Source of the DNA: Clostridia bacterium
GTDB taxonomy: Bacteria > Bacillota > Clostridia > Saccharofermentanales > Saccharofermentanaceae
Length of the DNA stretch: 64,000 nucleotides
Reading direction: 5' to 3'
Assembly (NCBI GenBank): GCA_024403735.1
Contig: JAKSRG010000002.1
Span: 124,001-188,000, forward strand
Positions 55,215 to 64,000 of this stretch are shown piece by piece. Below the pieces are notes generated by a model. It had not been told where the DNA came from. It did not search any database and saw only the letters and a list, made by a program, of their open reading frames with translations. Every line of letters begins with the position of its first letter. The stretch's first letter is position 1. Made by a program: the position numbers and the translations under genes.

Positions 55215-55671
55215 TAGACAAGAGATGCTTATCCGTCTCATCAAAGAGAATGATATTTCTACACAGGAAGAGTTAACAACTCTTATGCGTGAGCACGGTT
55301 TTCAGGTTACTCAGGCTACTTGTTCAAGAGATATAAAAGATTTGGGAATTATTAAGGTTACTGTTCCTGGCCAGAATACTAAGTATGCTGTTCTTGATAG
55401 AACAGGTGATATCGCGCCAGGTCGTTTGCTTGCTGTATTTGCTAATTCACTTATGTCTTGCTCTAGCGCAATGAACCTTGTTGTTGTTAGAACTTTGCCT
55501 GGTATGGCTCAGGCTGCTGCTTCAGCTCTTGATTCAATGCATTTGATAAATGTTGTTGGATCTATTGCAGGTGATGATACCGTATTCATCGCTACTACTG
55601 GCATTGATGAAGCCAATGCTCTCGTATCAACTATTAAGGATATGATGAGCTCATCGAGTGTTGATTTATAA
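55198..55671 (+). CDS. argR: Arginine repressor ArgR
   Basis: ArgR is a hexameric arginine-binding repressor. The 157-residue protein has an N-terminal winged helix (RQEMLIRLIKEND, EELTTLMREHGFQVTQATCSRDIKDLGI landmarks) and a C-terminal hexamerisation and arginine-binding domain with LVVVRTLPGMAQAAASALD and AGDDTVFIA. The start overlaps the nadK end by 17 bases. It should bind the sites at 25351-25385. The nadK-argR-recN set is typical of Firmicutes. Confidence 0.95.
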   Translation: MSTKNDRQEMLIRLIKENDISTQEELTTLMREHGFQVTQATCSRDIKDLGIIKVTVPGQNTKYAVLDRTGDIAPGRLLAVFANSLMSCSSAMNLVVVRTLPGMAQAAASALDSMHLINVVGSIAGDDTVFIATTGIDEANALVSTIKDMMSSSSVDL

Positions 55672-55682
55672 GGGATGTTTTA

Positions 55683-57374
55683 ATGCTAAGAAGATTAGAG
55701 ATCAAAAACTTTGCTGTTATTTCACATTGTATATTTGAACCAAACAAAGGACTTAACGTTATATCAGGTGAGACTGGTGCAGGTAAGTCCTTACTTATTG
55801 ATGCAATTGGTTTAATTCTTGGTGATAAGGCATCGAAAACACTCATCAGAACAAATGCTGATAAGGCTTTTGTTGAAGCTGTTTTTGATTATGAATTGAT
55901 TAGTGATGGTATTGTTAATTCAGTTAAGAGTATTCTTGATGAATCAGGCATAGAATTTGATGATTCATGTCTTATTGTTACGAGAGAAATTTCGGCTGAT
56001 GGAAAAAGTGTAGCTAGAATTAATGGAAGAACAGTGGTGCTTTCAGTTCTTAAATCTGTTACTTCGCAGTTAATTGATATTCATGGTCAAAATGATACTC
56101 AGCAAATTTTCGATGATACAACACACGTAAAACTTCTTGATGGATTTATAGGTTCAGATGTAGAGGAAGCGCTTAAAGACTATAAGCTCGCTCTTTCTCA
56201 GTATAGAGACATTGTTGTTAAGATTAAGAAGTTAGGTTCTTCTCCTGAACAACGTAAAATGCGTCGTGAGTTTCTTGTTCATGCTACAGAAGAGATACGT
56301 AAAGCTAATTTTAAGGAGAATGAAGAAGAGGCTCTACATGAACTAAAGACACGTCTATCTAATACAGCTAAAGTATCTGCCATTTTTGAGCAGGTTGAAG
56401 AGCTAATTGGAGCTTCTGAACAGTCAGGTAATTCAAAAGTTAAGATTGCATCTGGTTTGCTTAGCAAATTAGCTAATGTATCTGATGATTATGCGTCTTT
56501 AGCTCAGAGATTAGAGTCTTTGTCTTTGGAACTAGATGCGTTATCTACTGAGATAACAAATGAGTTTAATGAGCTAGATAATGCAGATCAGAAGTTAGAT
56601 GAAGTTAATGAAAGAATTAGCTTGTTATTTGATTTGAAGTCTAAATATGGTAACACTATCGCTGAGATTAATGAGTATGCTTCGAATGCTGAAAATGAGA
56701 TCAATGAGATCGACAATACAGCTGATGTATTAGCAGCCCTTAAGGGTGAAAGATTAAAGGTTGAAGCTGATTTACTTAATAAGGCTAAGAATTTATCAGA
56801 AGTTAGACATGCGCATGCAGAGGAATTGAGTAAGAAGATTATCTCTGAACTTGTTGATTTGGAAATGCCATCATCTCAGTTTGCTGTTGCATTTAATGAA
56901 CATTCAAAGGAGAAATTTTTCTCTGCTAATGGAACTGAAGATATATCTTTTAGTTTTAGTGCTAATCCTGGTGAAGCATTGAAACCACTAAGTAAAATTG
57001 TTAGTGGTGGTGAAGCATCAAGAATTATGTTAGCGATTAAGACTATTCTTTCTGAAGTTGATGATACATCAACGCTTGTTTTCGATGAGATTGATACAGG
57101 TATTTCAGGAGTAGCTTCATTACAGGTTGCAAATAAGCTTAGAACGATATCTAGAAATCATCAGGTTCTAAGTGTATCTCATACTGCACAGATTGCCGCA
57201 GCTGCTGATAACAACTTCTTTATTCATAAAGAAATTAGTGATAATTCATCTGCAACAAATATTTTGCAGCTCGATAAAGAAGGCAAGATTAATGAAGTAT
57301 CTAGACTATTGTCTGGTACTAATAATTCAGAATCTCTTGACCTTGCGAAATCACTTATAAATCAATTTGGTTAA
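55683..57374 (+). CDS. recN: DNA repair protein RecN
   Basis: RecN is an SMC-like ATPase that acts early at double-strand breaks. The 563-residue protein has Walker A GETGAGKS near residue 31, a long coiled coil broken in the middle (about 150-370), the signature SGGEASRIM, and Walker B LVFDEIDTGISG. Its last 20 bases overlap the end of the convergent pseudouridine synthase gene. Confidence 0.96.
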   Translation: MLRRLEIKNFAVISHCIFEPNKGLNVISGETGAGKSLLIDAIGLILGDKASKTLIRTNADKAFVEAVFDYELISDGIVNSVKSILDESGIEFDDSCLIVTREISADGKSVARINGRTVVLSVLKSVTSQLIDIHGQNDTQQIFDDTTHVKLLDGFIGSDVEEALKDYKLALSQYRDIVVKIKKLGSSPEQRKMRREFLVHATEEIRKANFKENEEEALHELKTRLSNTAKVSAIFEQVEELIGASEQSGNSKVKIASGLLSKLANVSDDYASLAQRLESLSLELDALSTEITNEFNELDNADQKLDEVNERISLLFDLKSKYGNTIAEINEYASNAENEINEIDNTADVLAALKGERLKVEADLLNKAKNLSEVRHAHAEELSKKIISELVDLEMPSSQFAVAFNEHSKEKFFSANGTEDISFSFSANPGEALKPLSKIVSGGEASRIMLAIKTILSEVDDTSTLVFDEIDTGISGVASLQVANKLRTISRNHQVLSVSHTAQIAAAADNNFFIHKEISDNSSATNILQLDKEGKINEVSRLLSGTNNSESLDLAKSLINQFG

Positions 57375-58272
57375 TGAGTATTTGTTCATCTTCTGAGAAA
57401 AGAGACATCATGTCATCTGGAATTGGACTTTTGGTGATAATCTCTTCTCCTGAGATTGGATGGATTATTCCAAGGTAATAGGCATGAAGGGCCTGACGTC
57501 CAATCATATTATCCAAGACATCTGAACCAGGTATATCGCTAGGGTTATCAATTGAATTTGGACCATATAATCCATCTCCAACGAGAGGGTGACTTTCTGA
57601 TAGTGAATGAACTCGTATCTGGTGACATCTGCCAGTTTCAAGAATAAACTCAACAAGTGAAATGTTCTTATCCTCGCTATAGAATAATTCTCGGTAGTGA
57701 GTAATTGATGGATGACCATCGGGAGAAACTTCTCTGATCATAATCGAATAAGGACGTCTTGCAATTGGCTTATTGATTGTTCCTGTAGGAGTGCTGAAAC
57801 GACCATATACAACAGCAATGTATTTCTTATTCATCTTATGCTGTACAGCTTTACTATGTGCATATCCATTCTTTGCAATAGCAATAACACCAGATGTTTC
57901 TCTATCTAGTCTCATTATTGGATGTAATGTATTATCTGAAAGTTTTGTTAATAAAGAATCGTCCAAGTGTCCGTGAGTAGGGTGCGTAACAATACCCTGA
58001 GGTTTCTCACAGATAGCTATCCATTCATCTTCGAAATAAATGTGAATACCAGAATCCTTTTTGAGGTCGCCAGCATCGTCATCATATGCAGCATACATAA
58101 CGTCGTTAGTGTAAATAGTATCAATAACTCTTCTATGAACACCATTAATATCCATTGTGCCGTATAGCTTGATACGCTTAATCATATTGTTGCTCATTTT
58201 GAATTCATTAGCTAATACATAACGTATATCTTTGCCATCATACTTAGCTTCAATAGTATAGTTAATTTCCAT
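57355..58272 (-). CDS. RluA family RNA pseudouridine synthase
   Basis: The 305-residue protein has an S4-like N-terminus (DIRYVLANEFKMSNNMIKRIK landmarks) and the catalytic RLDRETSG motif, with the Asp nucleophile, near residue 103, then a GRCHQIRVHS segment. The enzyme turns uridine to pseudouridine in rRNA or tRNA; which base is unknown. The ATG at 58272 follows AGAGG; an earlier ATG at 58311 would add 13 residues without support. Tail-to-tail overlap with recN is 20 bases. A second member of the family is at 61500. Confidence 0.9.
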   Translation of the reverse strand: MEINYTIEAKYDGKDIRYVLANEFKMSNNMIKRIKLYGTMDINGVHRRVIDTIYTNDVMYAAYDDDAGDLKKDSGIHIYFEDEWIAICEKPQGIVTHPTHGHLDDSLLTKLSDNTLHPIMRLDRETSGVIAIAKNGYAHSKAVQHKMNKKYIAVVYGRFSTPTGTINKPIARRPYSIMIREVSPDGHPSITHYRELFYSEDKNISLVEFILETGRCHQIRVHSLSESHPLVGDGLYGPNSIDNPSDIPGSDVLDNMIGRQALHAYYLGIIHPISGEEIITKSPIPDDMMSLFSEDEQILINQIDL

Positions 58273-58472
58273 CGACGACCTCTTCGAAAAATAATATAAA
58301 TATTTAATCATTTAATTATTAAAAAATAAACTTGATTGCATTAATTAGATTATTTTGAAATTCAAAACTTCTACTCTTATTGACATATTCAACAATCATT
58401 TCTATAATTTATTAGACAATTTTTTGTCATTTTTGTACTTTGATAATTAAATATTTGGAGGTGAATACCAAG
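58273..58472. other. Divergent intergenic region between pseudouridine synthase and rny
   Basis: These 200 bases are very AT-rich and hold a perfect consensus promoter for rny (separate entry), a small GACAA/TTGTC hairpin near its start (58415-58428), and leaders of both genes. No promoter could be fixed for the minus strand. Confidence 0.5.
58380..58408 (+). promoter_or_regulatory. Consensus sigma-A promoter of the rny operon
   Basis: TTGACA at 58380-58385 and TATAAT at 58403-58408, 17 bases apart: both boxes match consensus at all positions. It should give strong transcription of rny. Confidence 0.9.
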
Positions 58473-60035
58473 ATGGAGTGGTTGTATGCACTCTTAGGTT
58501 TAATCTTAGGTATTCTTTTGGGTATTGTAATAGTTGTAATTTATTATAAGCGTGGATTATCTGCGCAGCAGAAACAATTGCAAGAAGACATACGAAAAGC
58601 TGAAGAAGATAGTACTAAGCTTTTGGGAGAAGCTCAGAAGAATGCAGAGAGCCGAAAGAGAGATTTACTGTTGCAGGCCAAAGAAGAAATTCAGAATGCA
58701 CGTGGTGAATTAGAGCGTGACGTTCGTGAACGTAAGCAGGAGCTTGCTAGAGAAAGAAACAGATTAGATCAAAAAGAGGAAACTCTTGACAGAAAACTTA
58801 ACAATATCGAGGCTAAGGAAAACGAGATCGAAGCTATTAAGAGACAGATCGCTGAAGGTGAAGAAAGAGTTCGTGAACTTGAAGCTAAGAAGTCTCAGGA
58901 GTTAGAGAAGATTTCCGGTCTTTCAATTGTTGAAGCTAGAGCACTTGTTCTTGAGGCTGCCGAGCAGGAATATAGTCATGATATGGCTACAATGCTTAAG
59001 CAGATGGAAGACAAGACTAAGGCAGAAGCTGATAAGATTGCAAAAGACATTATTGTAAGCTCTATTCAGCGTTATGCTTCAGATTATGTTTCTGAAGTTA
59101 CAGTATCAGTTGTTTCACTTCCTAGTGATGAGATGAAGGGTAGAATTATCGGTCGTGAAGGTCGTAATATCCGTGCTATTGAGACAATTACAGGTGTTGA
59201 TTTGATTATTGATGATACTCCTGAAGCAGTTATTCTTTCATCTTTTGATCCGATTCGTCGTGAGATTGCAAGACTTACTATTGAGAAGCTTGTTGTTGAC
59301 GGTCGTATTCATCCAGCTAGGATTGAAGAAATGGCTAACAAGGCAAGAAAAGAAGTTAATCAGACCATTAAGCAGGAAGGTGAGCGTGCTGCATATGATA
59401 CAGGCGTTATGAACCTTCACCCAGAGATCATTAAGTATCTTGGACGTTTGCGTTACCGTACAAGCTTCGGTCAGAATGTATTGCAGCATTCAATTGAAGT
59501 TTGTTGGATTGCAGGTATGATGGCTTCAGAATTAGGACTTGATGTTCAATTAGCTAGAAGAGCTGGTTTATTGCATGATATCGGTAAGGCAGCAGACTTC
59601 GAGCAGGATGGTTCACATATTGAACTCGGTGCTGAAATTGCCAAGAAATACAAGGAGTCACCAGAAGTCATCAATGCGATTATGTCGCACCATGGTGATG
59701 TTGATCCAGAGACTTCAATTGCAGTTTTGGTTGCTGCTGCTGATGCTATTTCAGCTGCTAGACCAGGAGCACGTAGAGAGAATCTCGAGACTTACATTAA
59801 GCGTATTCAGAAGCTTGAAGAAATTGCTACTTCTTTCGATGGGGTTGAAAAAAGTTATGCAATTCAGGCTGGTAGAGAGATTCGTGTTATTGTCTCACCT
59901 GAGAAGGTTGGAGATGATGAGATGATATTAAAGGCTAGACAGATCTGTAAGAAGATTGAGGATGAGTTAGATTATCCAGGCCAGATTAAAGTAAATATCA
60001 TCCGTGAGACGAGAGCAACGGATGTTGCAAAATAA
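58473..60035 (+). CDS. rny: Ribonuclease Y
   Basis: RNase Y is the main membrane-bound endonuclease starting mRNA decay in Firmicutes. The 520-residue protein has an N-terminal membrane helix (about residues 3-24), a long coiled coil (about 30-175), a KH domain with [14 protein letters not shown] near residue 217, and an HD domain with [10 protein letters not shown] and SHHGDVDP carrying metal ligands. Start chosen at ATG 58473 after GGAGG; GTG 58461 is inside the ribosome site. ymdB, its usual partner, follows after a terminator-like hairpin. Confidence 0.96.
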   Translation: MEWLYALLGLILGILLGIVIVVIYYKRGLSAQQKQLQEDIRKAEEDSTKLLGEAQKNAESRKRDLLLQAKEEIQNARGELERDVRERKQELARERNRLDQKEETLDRKLNNIEAKENEIEAIKRQIAEGEERVRELEAKKSQELEKISGLSIVEARALVLEAAEQEYSHDMATMLKQMEDKTKAEADKIAKDIIVSSIQRYASDYVSEVTVSVVSLPSDEMKGRIIGREGRNIRAIETITGVDLIIDDTPEAVILSSFDPIRREIARLTIEKLVVDGRIHPARIEEMANKARKEVNQTIKQEGERAAYDTGVMNLHPEIIKYLGRLRYRTSFGQNVLQHSIEVCWIAGMMASELGLDVQLARRAGLLHDIGKAADFEQDGSHIELGAEIAKKYKESPEVINAIMSHHGDVDPETSIAVLVAAADAISAARPGARRENLETYIKRIQKLEEIATSFDGVEKSYAIQAGREIRVIVSPEKVGDDEMILKARQICKKIEDELDYPGQIKVNIIRETRATDVAK

Positions 60036-60104
60036 TTAGGAATTATATTACTTTGTATATAGATTATTAATTGTTGCGATACCATTTGTTGTATGTCACC
60101 TAAC

Positions 60105-60136
60105 AAAAAGAGGCGTGGAAACATGCCTCTTTTTTT
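60105..60136 (+). terminator. Terminator-like hairpin between rny and ymdB
   Basis: An 11-bp stem (60107-60117 with 60122-60132, one G-T pair) closes on a GAAA loop and runs into a T tract at 60130-60136. The next gene may have its own extended -10 (TGGTAAAAT, 60145-60153). Confidence 0.85.
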
Positions 60137-60182
60137 ATTTCTTATGGTAAAATTAGAAGAGTTTTTAGCGGAGGTAATTATC

Positions 60183-60962
60183 TTGAGAATCTGTTTTGTA
60201 GGCGACATTGTAGCCTCTCCGGGAAGAAGAGCTATTAAAAACATTCTTCCATCGTTTTTGAAGAATAATCAGATTGATATTTGTATAGTTAATGCTGAGA
60301 ATTCTGTTCATGGCTTAGGCGTTTCTTATAAGGTTATTGATGAACTTAATTCTATTGGTGTTGATTGTGTAACTCTTGGTAATCATACTTTTTCATCTAA
60401 TGATTTTATTAGAATGGCTAATAACTATAAAAATGTTGTTGTTCCAGCAAATGTTTCCGTTAAATGGCCAGGTTATAGATATTCAATTGTTGAGAAGAAT
60501 GGCTTTAAATTAGCAGTCATTAATCTACTAGGACAAGTTGGCATGGGCATGTATTATGATTCTCCATTTGAGAAGGCTGATGTACTATTAAAAGAGTTGA
60601 CTAAAGAATCTCCCAATGCAATTTTCTTGGATTTTCATGCTGAAGCAACTTCAGAGAAGCAGGCAATGGGTTATTACTTAGATGGTCGAGTAGCAGTTGT
60701 TGCAGGTACACATACACATGTTCAGACTGCTGATAACAAAGTGTTACCAAATGGAACAGGATATATTACTGACGCAGGTATGACAGGTGTAGCTGATTCT
60801 ATTCTTGGTATGGATATCGATACTTCTCTAAGAAGATTTATTGATAAATTGCCAGCAAAGTATCAACCTGCAGAGGGTGATGCCTATATGTGTGGTATTA
60901 TTGCTGATGTGGATTATAATGGTAAATGTAATAAAATAAGTAGGTTTTGTGAGTATGAGTAA
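60183..60962 (+). CDS. ymdB: YmdB family metallophosphoesterase
   Basis: The 259-residue protein has CFVGDIVASPGRRA at the start, NAENSVHGLG, GNHTF, FHAEATSEKQAMG and GTHTHVQTADN, which supply the two-metal site of the YmdB calcineurin-like fold. YmdB proteins hydrolyse cyclic AMP-type 2',3' or 3',5' phosphates and affect biofilm choice and RNase Y action in Bacillus. It starts at TTG 60183, eight bases after GGAGG. Its stop overlaps the lspA start. Confidence 0.92.
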   Translation: MRICFVGDIVASPGRRAIKNILPSFLKNNQIDICIVNAENSVHGLGVSYKVIDELNSIGVDCVTLGNHTFSSNDFIRMANNYKNVVVPANVSVKWPGYRYSIVEKNGFKLAVINLLGQVGMGMYYDSPFEKADVLLKELTKESPNAIFLDFHAEATSEKQAMGYYLDGRVAVVAGTHTHVQTADNKVLPNGTGYITDAGMTGVADSILGMDIDTSLRRFIDKLPAKYQPAEGDAYMCGIIADVDYNGKCNKISRFCEYE

Positions 60963-61500
60963 TAAGATAAATAGTAAAATTAGTTTAGCTTCAATAATTA
61001 TTGCGTACGTTTCTGCAATAGTTCTTATTGTTATAGATCAGGTAACTAAGTATTTAGTAGTTCAAAAGCTTCCTTTATTTGGCCAGAAAGTTGTAATTAA
61101 GGATTTTTTCTCAATTTATTATTGTCAGAACACAGGAAGTGCATTTAGCATGTTCGCTGATAAATCATGGGGTATTTATTTCTTAATGGGAGTATCTTTT
61201 GTACTCAGCTTAGTTATTGCTTATTGCATTTATAAGTCTTTGTTTATCAAGAATTTCTTCTTAAGACTATCTTTTGTATTGTTCTTAGGTGGTGCACTTG
61301 GTAACTTGATTGATCGTATTAGACTAAGATATGTAGTAGATTTCCTAAGATTTGATTTTGGTTCATATACATTCCCAATATTTAATTTTGCTGATATTTG
61401 GGCTGTAGTAGCTACTGCACTTCTTTTGATCCTTGTTATCTTCAGTAATAAGACAATTGATAATTTCCTTAGTTTGTTTGAGAAGAAAGGTAAGAAGTAA
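60955..61500 (+). CDS. lspA: Lipoprotein signal peptidase II
   Basis: LspA removes signal peptides from lipid-modified prolipoproteins. The 181-residue protein has four membrane helices and the aspartyl motifs NLIDR and FNFADIW with both catalytic Asp residues. It is the enzyme needed for the lipoproteins at 19477 and 41724. Start at ATG 60955 (or GTG 60949) overlaps the ymdB end by eight bases; the stop overlaps rluD by one base. Confidence 0.95.
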   Translation: MSNKINSKISLASIIIAYVSAIVLIVIDQVTKYLVVQKLPLFGQKVVIKDFFSIYYCQNTGSAFSMFADKSWGIYFLMGVSFVLSLVIAYCIYKSLFIKNFFLRLSFVLFLGGALGNLIDRIRLRYVVDFLRFDFGSYTFPIFNFADIWAVVATALLLILVIFSNKTIDNFLSLFEKKGKK

Positions 61501-62417
61501 TGATTCAAAGAATTGAAGTAACTGAAGCTGGTAGTAGATTAGATGCTTATATCGCTTCTCAATTAACAGATATTTCTAGATCCTATATAGCTACTTTAAT
61601 GGATGAAGGTAGAATTACTTGTTCTGGTGCTAAGAAGCTTAAGGCAAGTTATAAGGTTTGCGTAGGAGATATCATTGAAATTGATATTCCTGCTCCTGTT
61701 GATACTGATACTAAGCCACAGGATATTCCATTGGATATCGTATATGAAGATGATGATTTGATTATTATTAATAAGCCACAAGGTATGGTTGTTCATCCTG
61801 CATGTGGTCATCATGATGATACGCTTGTTAATGCACTTTTACATCATTGTGAAGGACGTTTGTCTGATATTAATGGCGTTATTAGACCAGGAATTGTCCA
61901 TAGAATTGATAAGGATACATCTGGTCTTATGGTAGCCGTAAAGAACAATGAGACACATCAGGCACTTGCTGATATGCTTGCTAAGCATGAGATTGTAAGA
62001 CAGTACAGATGTATTGTTCATGGAATCGTTGCTCCTGATAAGGGTACAATTGATGCTCCAATTGGTAGATCTTCTACTGATAGAAGAAAGATGATTGTTA
62101 GAGAAGAAGGAAAAGAGTCAATCACACATTTTGAAGTTGTTACAAGATATAGTGAAGCTACTGATGTTTCTTTACTTCTTGAGACAGGTAGAACACATCA
62201 GATTAGAGCTCATATGACATATATAGGACATCCACCTGTTGGTGATCCTATCTATGCTGGACGTAAAAAGACTTATGGTCTAGAAGGTCAGGCGCTTCAT
62301 AGTAAATCAATTTCTTTTATTCATCCAAGAACAAAGGAGAAGTTATTCTTTGAAGTTGATCTTCCTGATTACTACAAAGAAGCTCTTTCTAAGTTCACAC
62401 CAATTAAGAATAAGTGA
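61500..62417 (+). CDS. rluD: RluD-type pseudouridine synthase
   Basis: The 305-residue protein has an S4 RNA-binding domain (about 12-70) and a catalytic domain with HRIDKDTSGLM (catalytic Asp) near residue 137, then GRTHQIRAHM and GHPPVGDPIY. RluD makes three pseudouridines in the helix-69 loop of 23S rRNA; the assignment rests on its place after lspA, a typical linkage. It overlaps lspA by one base (TAATG). Confidence 0.9.
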   Translation: MIQRIEVTEAGSRLDAYIASQLTDISRSYIATLMDEGRITCSGAKKLKASYKVCVGDIIEIDIPAPVDTDTKPQDIPLDIVYEDDDLIIINKPQGMVVHPACGHHDDTLVNALLHHCEGRLSDINGVIRPGIVHRIDKDTSGLMVAVKNNETHQALADMLAKHEIVRQYRCIVHGIVAPDKGTIDAPIGRSSTDRRKMIVREEGKESITHFEVVTRYSEATDVSLLLETGRTHQIRAHMTYIGHPPVGDPIYAGRKKTYGLEGQALHSKSISFIHPRTKEKLFFEVDLPDYYKEALSKFTPIKNK

Positions 62418-62423
62418 GGTTTT

Positions 62424-63359
62424 ATGGTTGAAAGAATAAATAATTGTTGTAGTAATGCTATTAGCATAGGTAACTACTTTAAGACCATTTCAGATTTCTA
62501 TTCAGTAGAGATAGAAGTTGATGGTGATTCTATCGTTATTTCTGGAGATAACAATCTCTATTTACTTCGTTCGAAGGAAGTAATTGAAGCATTGTTGCTT
62601 TTATCTGAGGACGACGATATTGATGATCGAATGGTTGATTATATTATTTATTTAGAGAACCATGGCGAACTAGGTGATTTCTTAAGTAAGGAAGATGAAG
62701 TTTTCTTTACTACATATAGTGGACGTCCTATTAAGGCGAAGACACTTGGTCAAAGATTTTATATTGATGCTTTGAAAAAGAGTGAACTCGTTATTTGTAG
62801 TGGTCCAGCTGGTTCTGGTAAGACATTTATTGGTGTTGCGATGGCTGTAAAAGCCTTCAGAAATAAAGAAGTTTCAAGAATTATTTTAACTAGACCAGCT
62901 GTAGAAGCAGGTGAAAAACTAGGATTTTTGCCAGGTGATATTGCTGAGAAAGTAAATCCTTATATGAGACCAATTTATGATGCTCTTGAAAGCCTTCTTG
63001 GTATGGAAGCTTTTGAGAAGTATTACGAGAAAGGTTTGATTGAGGTTTCACCACTTGCATTTATGAGAGGTCGTAACCTTGATGATGCTTTTATTTTGTT
63101 AGATGAGGCACAGAATACTACTATCGATCAGATGAAAATGTTCCTTACTAGACTTGGTTTAAATAGTAAGGCTTGTGTTTGTGGAGATTTTACTCAGATA
63201 GACCTCGGAAGGGGCATTGTATCAGGTCTTTACGACTCAATGGATGTACTAAAAGGTGTAGATGGTGTATCATTAATTAACCTAACAGATGCTGATATTG
63301 TTAGAAATCCGTTAGTTCAAAGAATCGTTAGAGCTTATAATGAGCGCGAAGAGAACTGA
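62424..63359 (+). CDS. phoH: PhoH family ATPase
   Basis: The 311-residue protein has a P-loop GPAGSGKTF near residue 130, TRPAVEAGEKLGFLPG, FILLDEAQNTT (Walker B) and GDFTQIDL. PhoH-like ATPases in Firmicutes sit before ybeY and the 7TM-HD phosphohydrolase; a role in RNA metabolism is likely. It starts six bases after rluD with TGAGGT. Confidence 0.92.
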   Translation: MVERINNCCSNAISIGNYFKTISDFYSVEIEVDGDSIVISGDNNLYLLRSKEVIEALLLLSEDDDIDDRMVDYIIYLENHGELGDFLSKEDEVFFTTYSGRPIKAKTLGQRFYIDALKKSELVICSGPAGSGKTFIGVAMAVKAFRNKEVSRIILTRPAVEAGEKLGFLPGDIAEKVNPYMRPIYDALESLLGMEAFEKYYEKGLIEVSPLAFMRGRNLDDAFILLDEAQNTTIDQMKMFLTRLGLNSKACVCGDFTQIDLGRGIVSGLYDSMDVLKGVDGVSLINLTDADIVRNPLVQRIVRAYNEREEN

Positions 63360-63380
63360 TTCTTATTGGGGGATGTTTAG

Positions 63381-64000
63381 ATGCAAAAAGGTCGTCGTAA
63401 AATTGTTAGTATTACGCTAACTATTATTTTGACCATAGTAATAATTGTATGTGATTATTTTGGCTATATTCCTGTTAAATATGATTATGATGTAGGCTCA
63501 ATTGCTACATCTGATATTTATGCGTCTCGTGATGTAGTTGATAATTATCAGACAAAGCATGATGCCGTTCTTAAGAAGAACCAAATTAGTACTATTTCAG
63601 TACGTTCAGAGTCTATTTCTGATGATAATGCTCAGAATGTTAAGTCTTTTTTCCAGCTTGTTCGTCAATCTAGATCTATGATGGTTGATGATTTAGGTTC
63701 TGTTACTTCAGATTTGTCTGTTATAAAAGAGAATCTCATTATTAATGTTAATGATTCTCTTGGATTTACATTGGATGATAGTGTAGCAGAGGCTTATCTT
63801 ACAATGTCATATTATGCATTCAACTATCTTGAGGATAAGGCGAACTCAGTTACTGAGATTTTGATGATGGATGTTTTCGATGATGCCAATAAAGACACAT
63901 TGATCTCTAATCAGATTTCAATGATTTTCGAGAAGGAAGCTACTTTCTCATCTTATTCAGATATTTTGAATTCAACTTTGAAACTTATTTTAAAGCCAAA
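63381..64000 (+). CDS. 7TM-HD phosphohydrolase PgpH/YqfF, N-terminal part (runs off right edge)
   Basis: The frame is open from the ATG at 63381 to the end of the window (206 codons). It has a short basic start, a membrane helix (about residues 8-27) and an extracellular segment of the 7TM-HD type. In complete PgpH/YqfF proteins this is followed by seven helices and a cytoplasmic HD domain that degrades cyclic-di-AMP; these are outside the window. The rank after phoH is the usual one. The name is inferred from this layout and position. Confidence 0.75.
   Translation, partial: MQKGRRKIVSITLTIILTIVIIVCDYFGYIPVKYDYDVGSIATSDIYASRDVVDNYQTKHDAVLKKNQISTISVRSESISDDNAQNVKSFFQLVRQSRSMMVDDLGSVTSDLSVIKENLIINVNDSLGFTLDDSVAEAYLTMSYYAFNYLEDKANSVTEILMMDVFDDANKDTLISNQISMIFEKEATFSSYSDILNSTLKLILKP

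Overview
The window is AT-rich, uses AGA-type codons heavily, has strong GGAGG-type ribosome binding sites and nearly consensus sigma-A promoters. It carries gene neighbourhoods typical of Firmicutes: groES-groEL under a CIRCE operator, Asp23-AmaP-DUF2273, nusB-xseA-xseB-ispA-dxs-nadK-argR-recN, and rny-ymdB-lspA-rluD-phoH-pgpH. Together these point to the chromosome of a low-GC member of the Clostridia, probably gut- or rumen-associated. I saw no rRNA, tRNA, insertion sequence, prophage or CRISPR array. This is core chromosome; what is unusual lies in particular proteins and control sites.

Layout. 1-5640: the end of galE, an LCP cell-wall ligase, groESL, a small membrane protein and an acyl-ACP thioesterase. 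5719-15115: a long co-oriented run with a Gld-like ABC exporter (ATPase, permease, GldG-like, DUF4340, DUF5711), a CYTH protein and two different FAD proteins. 15158-19397: a tightly packed set of an ACT protein, a UPF0210 (PFL family) protein, a fusion of a nucleosidase to a spore-photoproduct-lyase-like radical SAM enzyme, and an SDR. 19477-25289: a lipoprotein, argG, a Lon-like AAA protein without a protease domain, argH and a GNAT gene. 25550-33077: an aminotransferase, htpG, purL and rsmA. 33109-41640: a secreted CAP protein, zapA, a U32 peptidase, corA, a membrane-anchored alpha/beta-hydrolase-like protein, tsaD, smpB and VanZ. 41724-47781: a DUF3048 lipoprotein, a second LCP protein, a PP2C-like membrane protein, aspartate kinase and YqeG. 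47865-57374: efp, the alkaline-shock envelope genes and the nusB-to-recN series. 57355-64000: a pseudouridine synthase facing the rny-to-pgpH operon.

How parts work together. Arginine synthesis is represented by argG, argH and the regulator argR. The promoter of the GNAT-argH operon carries two ARG-box-like sites in phase with it, so ArgR encoded about 30 kb away very probably represses it. Cell-envelope functions recur: two LCP ligases, two secreted or lipid-anchored proteins with threonine-rich stalks, Asp23/AmaP, LspA and ZapA. RNA metabolism is served by RNase Y, YmdB, RsmA, two RluA-family enzymes, TsaD, SmpB and NusB.

The best candidates for undescribed biology are: (1) the nucleosidase-radical SAM fusion and its operon; (2) the PP2C-like protein with degraded metal sites joined through a membrane helix to an SH3-like ectodomain, encoded beside an LCP ligase; (3) the Lon-type AAA protein with no protease domain and Asn in place of the Walker B Asp; (4) the membrane-anchored alpha/beta-hydrolase-like protein that appears to lack both catalytic Ser and His. 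These assignments come from reading motifs, not from database searches.
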